A stretch of 64,000 nucleotides of DNA from Variovorax sp. 679 (GTDB taxonomy: Bacteria; Pseudomonadota; Gammaproteobacteria; Burkholderiales; Burkholderiaceae_C): the NCBI RefSeq assembly GCF_003952185.1, contig NZ_RXFS01000014.1, positions 1 through 64,000 on the forward strand. Direction: 5' to 3'. Under the pieces are notes generated by a model. The model was given only the letters and a program-made list of their open reading frames with translations. It did not search any database and was not told the DNA's origin. Each line of letters opens with the position of its first letter. Within the stretch, counting starts at the first letter, position 1. Positions 34,333 to 43,544 of the stretch are shown piece by piece. A program made the translations under genes and the position numbers.

Positions 34333-34818
34333 ATGAAAACAATCGCCCGTCAAGACTCGGAGGTCGCTGAAGACCTCGACGCAGAATTCAAGCCGTTGAC
34401 CGCCGATGAGGCGCGTGAACTGCGAGCAAAGAACCCTTCGGTCTCCCCATGGCGGGTGATCGCGGGGCAATTGGTTGTCGGTCTGGTGGTGGCTTTGGCC
34501 GCCTGGGGGCTGACTGGGAGGCAAAATCTGGGCTGGTCCGCCGCATACGGCGCGATCGCCGTGGTTGTTCCGTCGGCGGTTTTCGCGCGCGGGCTGACCG
34601 GCAGGTTTTCTTCCTTGAATCCGGGCACTGCGGTGTTCGGATTCTTCCTGTGGGAAATGGTCAAGATGGCCTTGTCGGTGGCGATGCTGATCGCTGCGCC
34701 AAGGCTGATTACGGCGCTGAGCTGGCCAGCAATGCTGATCGGCCTGGTGGTGACAATGAAGGCGGCCTGGTTGGCGGTGATGTTCTCGCCCCGGCGCCGG
34801 CAACTGAGAGACGAGTAA
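34333..34818 (+). CDS. atpI: ATP synthase subunit I
   Basis: 161 residues. AtpI is a small membrane protein with four hydrophobic segments that helps assemble the c-ring. Visible are QLVVGLVVALAAWGL, AIAVVVPSAVFARGL, FFLWEMVKMALSVAMLIAA and AMLIGLVVTMKAAWLAVM, after a charged N-terminal tail. Its place as the first gene of the atp operon, four bases before atpB, fits the family. Confidence 0.9.
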   Translation: MKTIARQDSEVAEDLDAEFKPLTADEARELRAKNPSVSPWRVIAGQLVVGLVVALAAWGLTGRQNLGWSAAYGAIAVVVPSAVFARGLTGRFSSLNPGTAVFGFFLWEMVKMALSVAMLIAAPRLITALSWPAMLIGLVVTMKAAWLAVMFSPRRRQLRDE

Positions 34819-34822
34819 CGGA

Positions 34823-35692
34823 ATGGCTGCTGAAAACGCTGCGGAACATGGTCAGACCGCTGGTGAATACATCGTTCACCACTTGACGCACCTGCAAAGC
34901 TCCAAGCCTGGAGGTGTGGCCGACTTCTCGGTTTTCAACTTCGATTCGCTCTTCTTTTCGATCACGCTCGGTATCCTGGGTTGCTGGCTGCTCTGGCTGG
35001 CTGCCCGCAAGGCCACTTCGGGTGTTCCCGGCCGTTTTCAAGCGGCTGTCGAACTGCTCGTCGAAATGGTCGACCAGCAGGCCAAGGGCATCGTCCACAA
35101 CGCCACGAGCCGCAAGTTCGTCGCTCCGTTGGCCCTGACCATCTTCGTCTGGATCTTCCTGCTGAACGCAATGGACCTGTTCCCGGTCGATTTGTTCCCG
35201 GCAATCTGGGCCAAGATCTTCCACATCGCCGGCGAAGACCCGCACCACGCCTACCTGCGCGTCGTGCCTACCGCCGACCTCTCGGTGACCATGGGCATGT
35301 CGGTGGCGGTGCTGCTGATCTGCATCTACTACAACATCAAGATCAAGGGTGCCGGCGGCTGGGTCCACGAGCTGTTCACCGCGCCCTTCGGCAACCACTG
35401 GGCCCTGTACCCCTTCAACTTCGCCATGCAGATGATCGAGTTCGTCGCCAAGACGGTCTCGCACGGCATGCGGTTGTTCGGCAACATGTATGCCGGCGAA
35501 CTGATCTTCCTGCTGATCGCCCTGATGGGTGGTGCCTGGTCCATGTCGGCCACCGGCATCGGCCTGGCCATCGGCCACATCATCGCGGGCACGGCCTGGG
35601 CCATCTTCCACATCCTGATCATCACGCTGCAAGCCTTCGTGTTCATGATGCTGACGCTGGTCTACATCGGCCAGGCCCACGATCACCACTGA
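34823..35692 (+). CDS. atpB: ATP synthase subunit a
   Basis: 289 residues. Subunit a forms the proton half-channels of F0. The essential arginine lies in the HGMRLFGNMYAGELIF segment, with ALYPFNFAMQMIEFVAKTVS just before it. The N-terminal part carries the extra helices of the proteobacterial form. It is four bases behind atpI and about 60 bases before atpE. Confidence 0.96.
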   Translation: MAAENAAEHGQTAGEYIVHHLTHLQSSKPGGVADFSVFNFDSLFFSITLGILGCWLLWLAARKATSGVPGRFQAAVELLVEMVDQQAKGIVHNATSRKFVAPLALTIFVWIFLLNAMDLFPVDLFPAIWAKIFHIAGEDPHHAYLRVVPTADLSVTMGMSVAVLLICIYYNIKIKGAGGWVHELFTAPFGNHWALYPFNFAMQMIEFVAKTVSHGMRLFGNMYAGELIFLLIALMGGAWSMSATGIGLAIGHIIAGTAWAIFHILIITLQAFVFMMLTLVYIGQAHDHH

Positions 35693-35752
35693 TCATCAGT
35701 TTTCGTTCTTGTTTTTGTTTTTCTCTTCAACCAAAGTCCTCTAGGAGTCATC

Positions 35753-36016
35753 ATGGAAGTTATTAGCTTTGTTGCACTGGCCGCCGGCCTGATCATCGGT
35801 CTGGGCGCTGTGGGCGCATGTATCGGCATCGGCATCATGGGCAGCAAGTACCTCGAGTCGGCCGCACGTCAGCCCGAACTCATGGGTGAACTTCAAACCA
35901 AGATGTTCCTGCTGGCTGGTCTGATCGACGCCGCGTTCATTATCGGCACCGGTATCGCCCTGTGGTTCGCAACGGCCAACCCGTTCCTGTCGCAAATCGC
36001 CAACCTGCCGAAGTAA
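35753..36016 (+). CDS. atpE: ATP synthase subunit c
   Basis: 87 residues. Two transmembrane helices form a hairpin; the glycine-rich first helix reads GLGAVGACIGIGIMGSKYLE, the polar loop is ARQPEL, and the second helix carries the proton-binding aspartate, Asp59 in LAGLIDAAFI. It forms the c-ring. Flanking gaps are 60 and 82 bases. The pattern fits a proton ring; the residues for sodium coordination are not evident. Confidence 0.97.
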   Translation: MEVISFVALAAGLIIGLGAVGACIGIGIMGSKYLESAARQPELMGELQTKMFLLAGLIDAAFIIGTGIALWFATANPFLSQIANLPK

Positions 36017-36098
36017 GTCTTTCTCGTCGGACCTGCGTCGTCGTTCTCTGGCCCTGCTAGCGAATGGCTTCGATTCAATCCCATAGAGAGGGTGAAAA

Positions 36099-36569
36099 GT
36101 GAGCATTACCGGTACCCTGATCGTTCAGATGATCGTGTTCCTGATCCTGGTCGGGTTCACGATGAAGTACGTGTGGCCGCCGATCGCGAAGGCGCTGGAC
36201 GACCGCGCTGCGAAGATCGCCGAAGGCCTCGCTGCCGCCGACAAGGCCAAGTCCGAGCTGTCCGCCGCCAACAAGCGCGTGGAAGCCGAACTGGGCCAGG
36301 CACGCAACGAGTCTGCGCAACGTCTTGCCGACGCCGAACGTCGCGCCCAGGCCATCGTTGAAGAGGCCAAGGCCCGCGCGACCGAGGAAGGCAACAAGAT
36401 CGTCGCCGCCGCACGCGCCGAAGCCGAACAGCAGGCACTGAAGGCCCGCGAAGCCCTGCGTGAGCAGGTCGCCGCACTGGCCGTCAAGGGCGCAGAGCAG
36501 ATTCTGCGCAAGGAAGTGAATGCGGGCGTTCACGCCGACCTGCTCGCTCGTCTGCAGACCGAACTCTGA
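36099..36569 (+). CDS. atpF: ATP synthase subunit b
   Basis: 156 residues from a GTG at 36099, with GAGAGGG about 10 bases upstream. One N-terminal membrane helix (MSITGTLIVQMIVFLILVGF) is followed by a long charged helix with Ala-rich heptads (EEAKARATEEGNKIVAAARA). It is the outer stalk. It is eight bases before atpH. Confidence 0.95.
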   Translation: MSITGTLIVQMIVFLILVGFTMKYVWPPIAKALDDRAAKIAEGLAAADKAKSELSAANKRVEAELGQARNESAQRLADAERRAQAIVEEAKARATEEGNKIVAAARAEAEQQALKAREALREQVAALAVKGAEQILRKEVNAGVHADLLARLQTEL

Positions 36570-36577
36570 TAGAAGCC

Positions 36578-37108
36578 ATGGCAGAACTCGCCACCATCGC
36601 ACGCCCCTACGCCGAGGCGCTCTTCAAGGCGTCGTCGTCCGACGTCGCCGGAACCAGCGCCTGGCTCGAAAAGATTGCCGCCATCGCGGCCAATCCGGAG
36701 CTCCAGCAGTTCGCCGACAACCCCAAGGCCACGGCCGAACAGGTGGTCGGCGTGGTCGCCGGTGCATTCGGTGCACCGCTGGCCGCTCCTGCCCAGAACT
36801 TCCTGTCCGCGCTCCTCGAGAACGGGCGTTTTTCGGTGCTGCCGGAAATTGCGAAGCAGTTCCGGGCACTGGCCAACGCGAAGAGCGGCTCGTCCGACGC
36901 GGTGGTCTACAGCGCCTTCCCGATCGACGGCTCGGCCCTGGCCGGCGTGTCGGCCGCGCTCGAAAAGCGCTTCGGTCGCAAGCTCCAGGTCACGGTCCAG
37001 CAAGAGCCGGAACTGATCGGCGGCATTCGTGTGGTGGTCGGCGACGAGGTGCTCGACACCTCCGTCAAAGCGCGCCTTGAACAAATGAAAGTTGCGCTGG
37101 CAGCCTGA
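36578..37108 (+). CDS. atpH: ATP synthase subunit delta
   Basis: 176 residues. The start AELATIARPYAEALFKASSS is the delta N-terminal domain, and the ending QEPELIGGIRVVVGDEVLDT with SVKARLEQMK is the conserved C-terminal signature. It links the stalk to the F1 head. The atpF and atpA genes flank it closely. Confidence 0.95.
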   Translation: MAELATIARPYAEALFKASSSDVAGTSAWLEKIAAIAANPELQQFADNPKATAEQVVGVVAGAFGAPLAAPAQNFLSALLENGRFSVLPEIAKQFRALANAKSGSSDAVVYSAFPIDGSALAGVSAALEKRFGRKLQVTVQQEPELIGGIRVVVGDEVLDTSVKARLEQMKVALAA

Positions 37109-37156
37109 CGGTTTCCAGCCCTCTACTTGTAGCCTCAAAGAAAGAAGGAAAGAGTC

Positions 37157-38710
<1,554 letters not shown>

Positions 38711-38743
38711 TCGACGCCTTGACCGACGCAAGAAGGAGCTCTC

Positions 38744-39619
38744 ATGGCAGCTGGTAAGGAAATCCGCGGCAAGATCAAATCGGTGGAAAACACCAAGAAG
38801 ATCACCAAGGCCATGGAAATGGTCTCGGTTTCCAAGATGCGCAAGGCGCAGGAACGCATGCGCGCCGCTCGCCCCTACAGCGAAAAGATCCGCAACATCG
38901 CAGCCAACCTCGGCAAGGCGAACCCGGAGTACACCCACGCGTTCATGAAGACGACCGATGCCAAGGGCGTCGGCTTCATCATCGTGACCAGCGACAAGGG
39001 CCTGTGCGGCGGCTTGAACACCAACCTGCTGCGTGCCGTCACGGCCAAGCTGCGCGAAGCGCAGGCAGCGGGCAACGTGGTCGAGTCGGTCGCCATCGGC
39101 AACAAGGGCCTGGGTTTCCTGAATCGCATCGGCGCCCGCGTGGTGGCCCATGTGACGCAGCTGGGCGACACGCCGCATCTGGACAAGCTCATCGGGCCGG
39201 TCAAGACGCTGCTGGACGCCTACGCCGAAGGCAAGCTGTCGGCGGTGTACCTGTGCTACACGAAGTTCATCAACACCATCAAGCAAGAGCCGATGGTGGA
39301 GCAGCTTCTGCCCCTGAAGGCCGAGACACTGCAGACCGAGTCGGGTCACCATTCGTGGGACTACATCTACGAACCCGATGCGCAAAGCGTGATCGACGAG
39401 CTGCTGGTGCGCTACGTGGAGTCGCTGGTCTACCAGGCCGTGGCCGAGAACATGGCGTCCGAGCATTCGGCGCGCATGGTGGCCATGAAGGCCGCGACCG
39501 ACAACGCAGGCAACGTGATCAACGAGCTGAAGCTGGTCTACAACAAGACCCGCCAGGCCGGCATCACGAAAGAGCTGTCGGAAATCGTGTCCGGCGCGGC
39601 CGCGGCTGCAGGCGTTTGA
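38744..39619 (+). CDS. atpG: ATP synthase subunit gamma
   Basis: 291 residues. The long coiled-coil ends are clear: AAGKEIRGKIKSVENTKKIT at the start and LVYNKTRQAGITKELSEIVS at the end. Between them is a Rossmann-like domain with TSDKGLCGGLN. It is the rotating shaft. It is 33 bases behind atpA. In many genomes atpD follows directly; here a lipoprotein gene comes in between. Confidence 0.97.
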   Translation: MAAGKEIRGKIKSVENTKKITKAMEMVSVSKMRKAQERMRAARPYSEKIRNIAANLGKANPEYTHAFMKTTDAKGVGFIIVTSDKGLCGGLNTNLLRAVTAKLREAQAAGNVVESVAIGNKGLGFLNRIGARVVAHVTQLGDTPHLDKLIGPVKTLLDAYAEGKLSAVYLCYTKFINTIKQEPMVEQLLPLKAETLQTESGHHSWDYIYEPDAQSVIDELLVRYVESLVYQAVAENMASEHSARMVAMKAATDNAGNVINELKLVYNKTRQAGITKELSEIVSGAAAAAGV

Positions 39620-39706
39620 TTCAGGCAATGCAACAGGCCGCGTTGCTGATCGGGTGCGCCTTGCGGGCCCGGTAACCAAGGCCTTTTTTAGGGGACTCTG
39701 CGCAAA

Positions 39707-40093
39707 ATGAAAAAGATGCTTGCTCTGGTGGCTGTTGCTGCCGCTCTGACTGCCTGCTCGAAGAAGGAAGAGGCGCCCGCGCCTGCACCGGCTCCTGCTG
39801 CTGCACCCGCTCCGGCTCCTGCCCCCGCTCCCGCTGCAGCGCCGGCCGCTGCTCCCGCTGCAGCTCCGACGGCATCTGCCGCCGATCTGCCGCAGGAATG
39901 CAACGACTACCTGGCCAAGGTGCAGACCTGCGTTGCTGCTCAAAGCGGTGCTGCTGCCGACGCCATGAAGGCGAGCCTCGACCAGACGAAGGCCACCTGG
40001 GCTTCGATGGGCGCCGACAAGGCTGCGCTGGGTCAGGCCTGCAAGGCTGCTTCCGATGCCTTCGCCGCACAGGCGACGGCCATGAAGTGCTGA
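39707..40093 (+). CDS. Small Ala/Pro-rich lipoprotein inside the atp operon
   Basis: 128 residues. The signal peptide ends in a lipobox (AALTAC, Cys17). Residues 24-55 are a low-complexity Ala/Pro linker, then a helical domain with three cysteines (QECNDYLAKVQTCVA, QACKAASD) and an ending in MKC. The look is that of small helical exported proteins of the DUF5339 kind; the link is tentative. It is 87 bases behind atpG and is followed by a strong stem-loop before atpD. Why a lipoprotein sits between gamma and beta is unknown. Confidence 0.75.
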   Translation: MKKMLALVAVAAALTACSKKEEAPAPAPAPAAAPAPAPAPAPAAAPAAAPAAAPTASAADLPQECNDYLAKVQTCVAAQSGAAADAMKASLDQTKATWASMGADKAALGQACKAASDAFAAQATAMKC

Positions 40094-40124
40094 TCGGGAA
40101 CTGACACAGCAAGATATTCAAGGG

Positions 40125-40188
40125 TGCCGGCCCGTCCGGCATTCTTGCAAAAGCGGCCCGTTTTGGCACCAGGACGCTTCTGCAAGAA
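40125..40188. promoter_or_regulatory. Stem-loop region between the lipoprotein gene and atpD
   Basis: Two inverted repeats lie here. The first is TGCCGG (40125-40130) pairing with CCGGCA (40136-40141) around a five-base loop. The second is TTCTTGCAAAAGCG (40142-40155) pairing with CGCTTCTGCAAGAA (40175-40188) with one mismatch and a 19-base loop. There is no T-run, so a Rho-independent terminator is unlikely. It may stabilise or cut the transcript, or tune atpD level. Confidence 0.7.
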
Positions 40189-40229
40189 CCTGTCGCAAAT
40201 TTATTGAGATCCATCCAGAAGGAAACGCC

Positions 40230-41630
40230 ATGGCTGAAGGAAAAATTGTCCAATGTATCGGCGCCGTGGTCGACGTGGAGTTCCCGCGTGACCAGATGCC
40301 CAAGGTGTACGACGCCTTGAAATTCGAAGGTAGCGCGCTGACTCTCGAAGTCCAGCAACAGCTCGGCGACGGCGTGGTGCGCACGATTGCACTGGGCTCG
40401 TCCGACGGCCTGCGCCGCGGCCTGATCGTCACGAACACTGGCGCGCCCATCACCGTGCCCGTCGGCAAGGCCACGCTCGGCCGCATCATGGACGTGCTGG
40501 GTGCTCCCATCGACGAACGCGGCCCGGTCGGCCAGGAGCTCACCGCTTCGATCCACCGCAAGGCTCCCGCGTACGACGAACTGTCGCCCTCGCAAGACCT
40601 GCTGGAAACCGGCATCAAGGTGATCGACCTGGTGTGCCCGTTCGCCAAGGGCGGCAAGGTGGGTCTGTTCGGTGGCGCCGGCGTGGGCAAGACCGTGAAC
40701 ATGATGGAACTCATCAACAACATCGCCAAGGCTCACTCGGGTCTGTCGGTGTTCGCAGGTGTGGGTGAACGTACCCGCGAAGGCAACGACTTCTATCACG
40801 AGATGGCCGACTCCGGCGTCGTGAACCTCGAGAAGCTCGAGGACTCGAAGGTGGCCATGGTCTACGGCCAGATGAACGAACCCCCGGGCAACCGTCTGCG
40901 CGTGGCGCTGACCGGCCTGACCATCGCCGAGTCGTTCCGCGACGAAGGCCGTGACGTTCTGTTCTTCGTGGACAACATCTACCGCTACACGCTGGCCGGT
41001 ACCGAAGTGTCGGCTCTGCTGGGCCGCATGCCTTCCGCCGTGGGCTACCAGCCGACGCTGGCCGAGGAAATGGGCCGCCTGCAAGAGCGGATCACGTCGA
41101 CCAAGGTCGGCTCGATCACCTCGATCCAGGCCGTGTACGTTCCTGCCGACGACTTGACCGACCCGTCGCCCGCCACCACCTTCGCCCACCTGGACTCGAC
41201 CGTGGTGCTGTCGCGTGACATCGCCTCGCTGGGTATCTACCCCGCCGTGGACCCGCTGGACTCGACCTCGCGCCAGCTCGACCCGAACGTGGTCGGCGAA
41301 GAGCACTACAACGTGGCCCGCGCCGTGCAAGGCACGCTGCAGCGCTACAAGGAACTGCGCGACATCATCGCCATTCTGGGCATGGACGAACTGGCTCCCG
41401 AAGACAAGCTGGCCGTGGCCCGCGCCCGGAAGATCCAGCGTTTCCTGTCGCAGCCGTTCCACGTGGCCGAAGTGTTCACGGGCTCGCCCGGCAAGTACGT
41501 GCCGCTGGCCGAAACCATCCGTGGCTTCAAGATGATCGTGAACGGCGAAGCCGACCACCTGCCGGAACAGGCGTTCTACATGGTGGGCACCATCGACGAA
41601 GCGTTCGAGAAGGCAAAGAAGGTCGCTTAA
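40230..41630 (+). CDS. atpD: ATP synthase subunit beta
   Basis: 466 residues. The Walker A is GGAGVGKT (148-155), followed by the catalytic glutamate region VGERTREGNDFYHEM, and the DELSEED-like DELAPEDKLAVARARKIQRF. Subunit beta makes ATP. An AGAAGGA site precedes the start. It is followed by atpC within 12 bases. Confidence 0.98.
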   Translation: MAEGKIVQCIGAVVDVEFPRDQMPKVYDALKFEGSALTLEVQQQLGDGVVRTIALGSSDGLRRGLIVTNTGAPITVPVGKATLGRIMDVLGAPIDERGPVGQELTASIHRKAPAYDELSPSQDLLETGIKVIDLVCPFAKGGKVGLFGGAGVGKTVNMMELINNIAKAHSGLSVFAGVGERTREGNDFYHEMADSGVVNLEKLEDSKVAMVYGQMNEPPGNRLRVALTGLTIAESFRDEGRDVLFFVDNIYRYTLAGTEVSALLGRMPSAVGYQPTLAEEMGRLQERITSTKVGSITSIQAVYVPADDLTDPSPATTFAHLDSTVVLSRDIASLGIYPAVDPLDSTSRQLDPNVVGEEHYNVARAVQGTLQRYKELRDIIAILGMDELAPEDKLAVARARKIQRFLSQPFHVAEVFTGSPGKYVPLAETIRGFKMIVNGEADHLPEQAFYMVGTIDEAFEKAKKVA

Positions 41631-41642
41631 GAAGGAATCACC

Positions 41643-42062
41643 ATGGCAGGCACCATTCATGTGGACGTGGTCAGCGCGGAAGAGTCGATCTTCTCGGGCG
41701 AAGCCAGGTTCGTCGCGCTGCCCGGTGAAGCCGGTGAGCTCGGCATCTATCCGCGCCACACCCCGCTGATCACGCGCATCCGCCCCGGCGCCGTGCGCAT
41801 CGAAACGGCTGACGGCAAGGAAGAGTTCGTCTTCGTGGCCGGCGGCATTCTCGAAGTGCAGCCGAACGCCGTCACCGTGCTGTCCGACACCGCGATCCGC
41901 GGCAAGGACCTCGACGACGAGAAGGCCAATCAGGCCAAGGCCGCCGCCGAGGAAGCGCTGAAGAACGCGAAGAGCGACATCGATATCGCGATGGCGCAGT
42001 CGGAGCTGGCTGTGATGGCCGCCCAGATCGCGGCGCTGCGCAAGTACCGCCAAAAGAAGTAA
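41643..42062 (+). CDS. atpC: ATP synthase subunit epsilon
   Basis: 139 residues. The N-terminal beta-sandwich shows HVDVVSAEESIFSGEARFVA and GELGIYPRHTPLITRIRPGA; the C-terminal helical hairpin is Ala-rich. Epsilon inhibits ATP hydrolysis when unfolded upward. It is the last gene of the atp operon, and it is followed by the repeat and a terminator. Confidence 0.96.
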   Translation: MAGTIHVDVVSAEESIFSGEARFVALPGEAGELGIYPRHTPLITRIRPGAVRIETADGKEEFVFVAGGILEVQPNAVTVLSDTAIRGKDLDDEKANQAKAAAEEALKNAKSDIDIAMAQSELAVMAAQIAALRKYRQKK

Positions 42063-42073
42063 ATAGGCATACG

Positions 42074-42166
42074 CCAGGCTGCGCGCACTTCGTGTCGCTA
42101 CGCCAACCCCCTTGCAGGGGGCAACACCTGCGGCCCGGCAAAGCCGGTTCCGCGGTGTTTCTCGAA
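42074..42166 (+). repeat. Hairpin repeat, copy 1
   Basis: About 93 bases, nearly identical to copies at 47095 and 59111. It contains a CCCCCTTGCAGGGGG hairpin and a longer inverted repeat, AACACC-GCGG with CCGC-GGTGTT around CCGGCAAAGCCGG. All copies lie between genes. It looks like a REP-type element; here it sits between atpC and the terminator. Confidence 0.85.
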
Positions 42167-42168
42167 TC

Positions 42169-42191
42169 AAGCCGCCTTCGGGCGGCTTTTT
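42169..42191 (+). terminator. Rho-independent terminator of the atp operon
   Basis: GCCGCC (42171-42176), loop TTCG, GGCGGC (42181-42186), then five T residues. A compact, stable stem with a T-run, placed after atpC and the repeat. Confidence 0.85.
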
Positions 42192-42341
42192 CGTGTCCGG
42201 ACCATTCCAGCACTACCACTTCTTCGATCCGAATTTGGTCGAAGTTCAGTCTTGTCCGGCTGAAGCCTGCCGCCTAGTATTCGCCTTCGTCCAGCAGCCG
42301 TGGCTGCGGGCAGAAGACAAAGAACACCGGAGACAAGGCTC

Positions 42342-43544
42342 GTGGCACCCTGGAGTGGCATCACTGCGGACGAAATGCGTTTGCTGGAAACGACCTTCTG
42401 GTCCGCCGGTGGTTCGCGCCATGCCATGGCCGAGCAACTCGGCTTCTCCAAGAGCAAGGCCAACGGCCTGATCGCCGGCCTCGTCGACCAGGGCCTGCTC
42501 GCCGAAGCCGGCCTGCAGCGCTCCTCGGGTGGCCGCCGCGCGGAAAACCTCCAGCTGCATTCCGGACTCGGCGTGCTCGTCGGCGTCGACATCGGCGCCA
42601 CCAGCCTCGACGTCGCCGTGCTGCGGCCCGACCTCAGCGTGCTCGCGCAGCACGACGAGCCTGCCGACGTGCGCGAAGGCCCGGCCGTGGTGCTCGCCCG
42701 CGTGCGCACCCTGATGCGCGAGCTGCTGGCCCGCTGCGGCCACAGCGCGAAGGACGTGCTCGGCATCGGCATCGGCGTGCCCGGCCCGGTCAACTTCGAG
42801 ATCGGCCAGCTCGTGAACCCGCCGTTGATGCCCGCATGGGACAGCTTCTCGATCCGCGACTACCTGCGCGAGGACTACGCGGCTCCCGTCTTCGTCGACA
42901 ACGACGTGAACCTGATGGCGCTCGGAGAACTGTGGCGCCTCAAGCGCTCGCTGACGAACTTCCTCGTCATCAAGATCGGCACCGGCATCGGCTGCGGCAT
43001 CGTCTGCCACGGCGAGGTGTATCGCGGCGCCGCGGGCTCGGCCGGCGACGTGGGCCACATCTGCGTCGACCAGGAAGGCCCGCGCTGCCATTGCGGCAAC
43101 CTCGGCTGCGTCGAGGCCATGGCCGCCGGTCCGGCGATCACACGCATGGCTGTGCAGGCCGCGGAGGCCGGCGAGAGCGCGGTGCTCGCCGAGTGCCTGC
43201 GCGTGCACGGCCGCATCGACGCCATCGACGTGGGTCAAGCGAGCCGTGGCGGCGACACGGCCGCCAACGCCATCATCCAGCGCGCGGGAAGCCTCATCGG
43301 GCAGATGCTCGCGTCGGTCGTCAACTTCTTCAATCCGTCGCATGTGTTCATCGGCGGCGGCATCACGCGCATCGGGCCGCTGTTCCTCGCAGCGGTGCGG
43401 CAGAGCGTGTACCAGCGTTCGCTGGCGCTCTCCACGCGGCATCTTGAAATCCAGTACACGCCGCTGGGCATGCAGGGCGGCCTGGTCGGTGCCGGCGTGC
43501 TCGCGATGCAGGAAACGCTGAAGGCTCGTGGAGTGGCGCCATGA
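42342..43544 (+). CDS. ROK family transcriptional regulator
   Basis: 400 residues from a GTG at 42342, with GGAGA eight bases before it; a GTG at 42300 is the alternative. The N-terminal 70 residues are a winged-helix domain (RHAMAEQLGFSKSKANGLIA), and the rest is a ROK sugar-kinase fold: VGVDIGATSLDVAV (phosphate loop) and the zinc motif CHCGNLGCVEAM. ROK regulators of this kind repress sugar operons until a sugar binds. It overlaps the ABC ATPase start by four bases, so it is the first gene of the sugar operon it probably controls. Confidence 0.88.
   Translation: MAPWSGITADEMRLLETTFWSAGGSRHAMAEQLGFSKSKANGLIAGLVDQGLLAEAGLQRSSGGRRAENLQLHSGLGVLVGVDIGATSLDVAVLRPDLSVLAQHDEPADVREGPAVVLARVRTLMRELLARCGHSAKDVLGIGIGVPGPVNFEIGQLVNPPLMPAWDSFSIRDYLREDYAAPVFVDNDVNLMALGELWRLKRSLTNFLVIKIGTGIGCGIVCHGEVYRGAAGSAGDVGHICVDQEGPRCHCGNLGCVEAMAAGPAITRMAVQAAEAGESAVLAECLRVHGRIDAIDVGQASRGGDTAANAIIQRAGSLIGQMLASVVNFFNPSHVFIGGGITRIGPLFLAAVRQSVYQRSLALSTRHLEIQYTPLGMQGGLVGAGVLAMQETLKARGVAP

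Noticed and set aside
39774..39872. Alternating Ala/Pro codon repeat, read as a possible DNA tandem repeat
   Set aside because: It is the low-complexity linker of a lipoprotein, explained by coding sequence.
39621..42170. 849-residue open frame on the minus strand
   Set aside because: Antisense to the lipoprotein gene, atpD and atpC; no domain or start signal.
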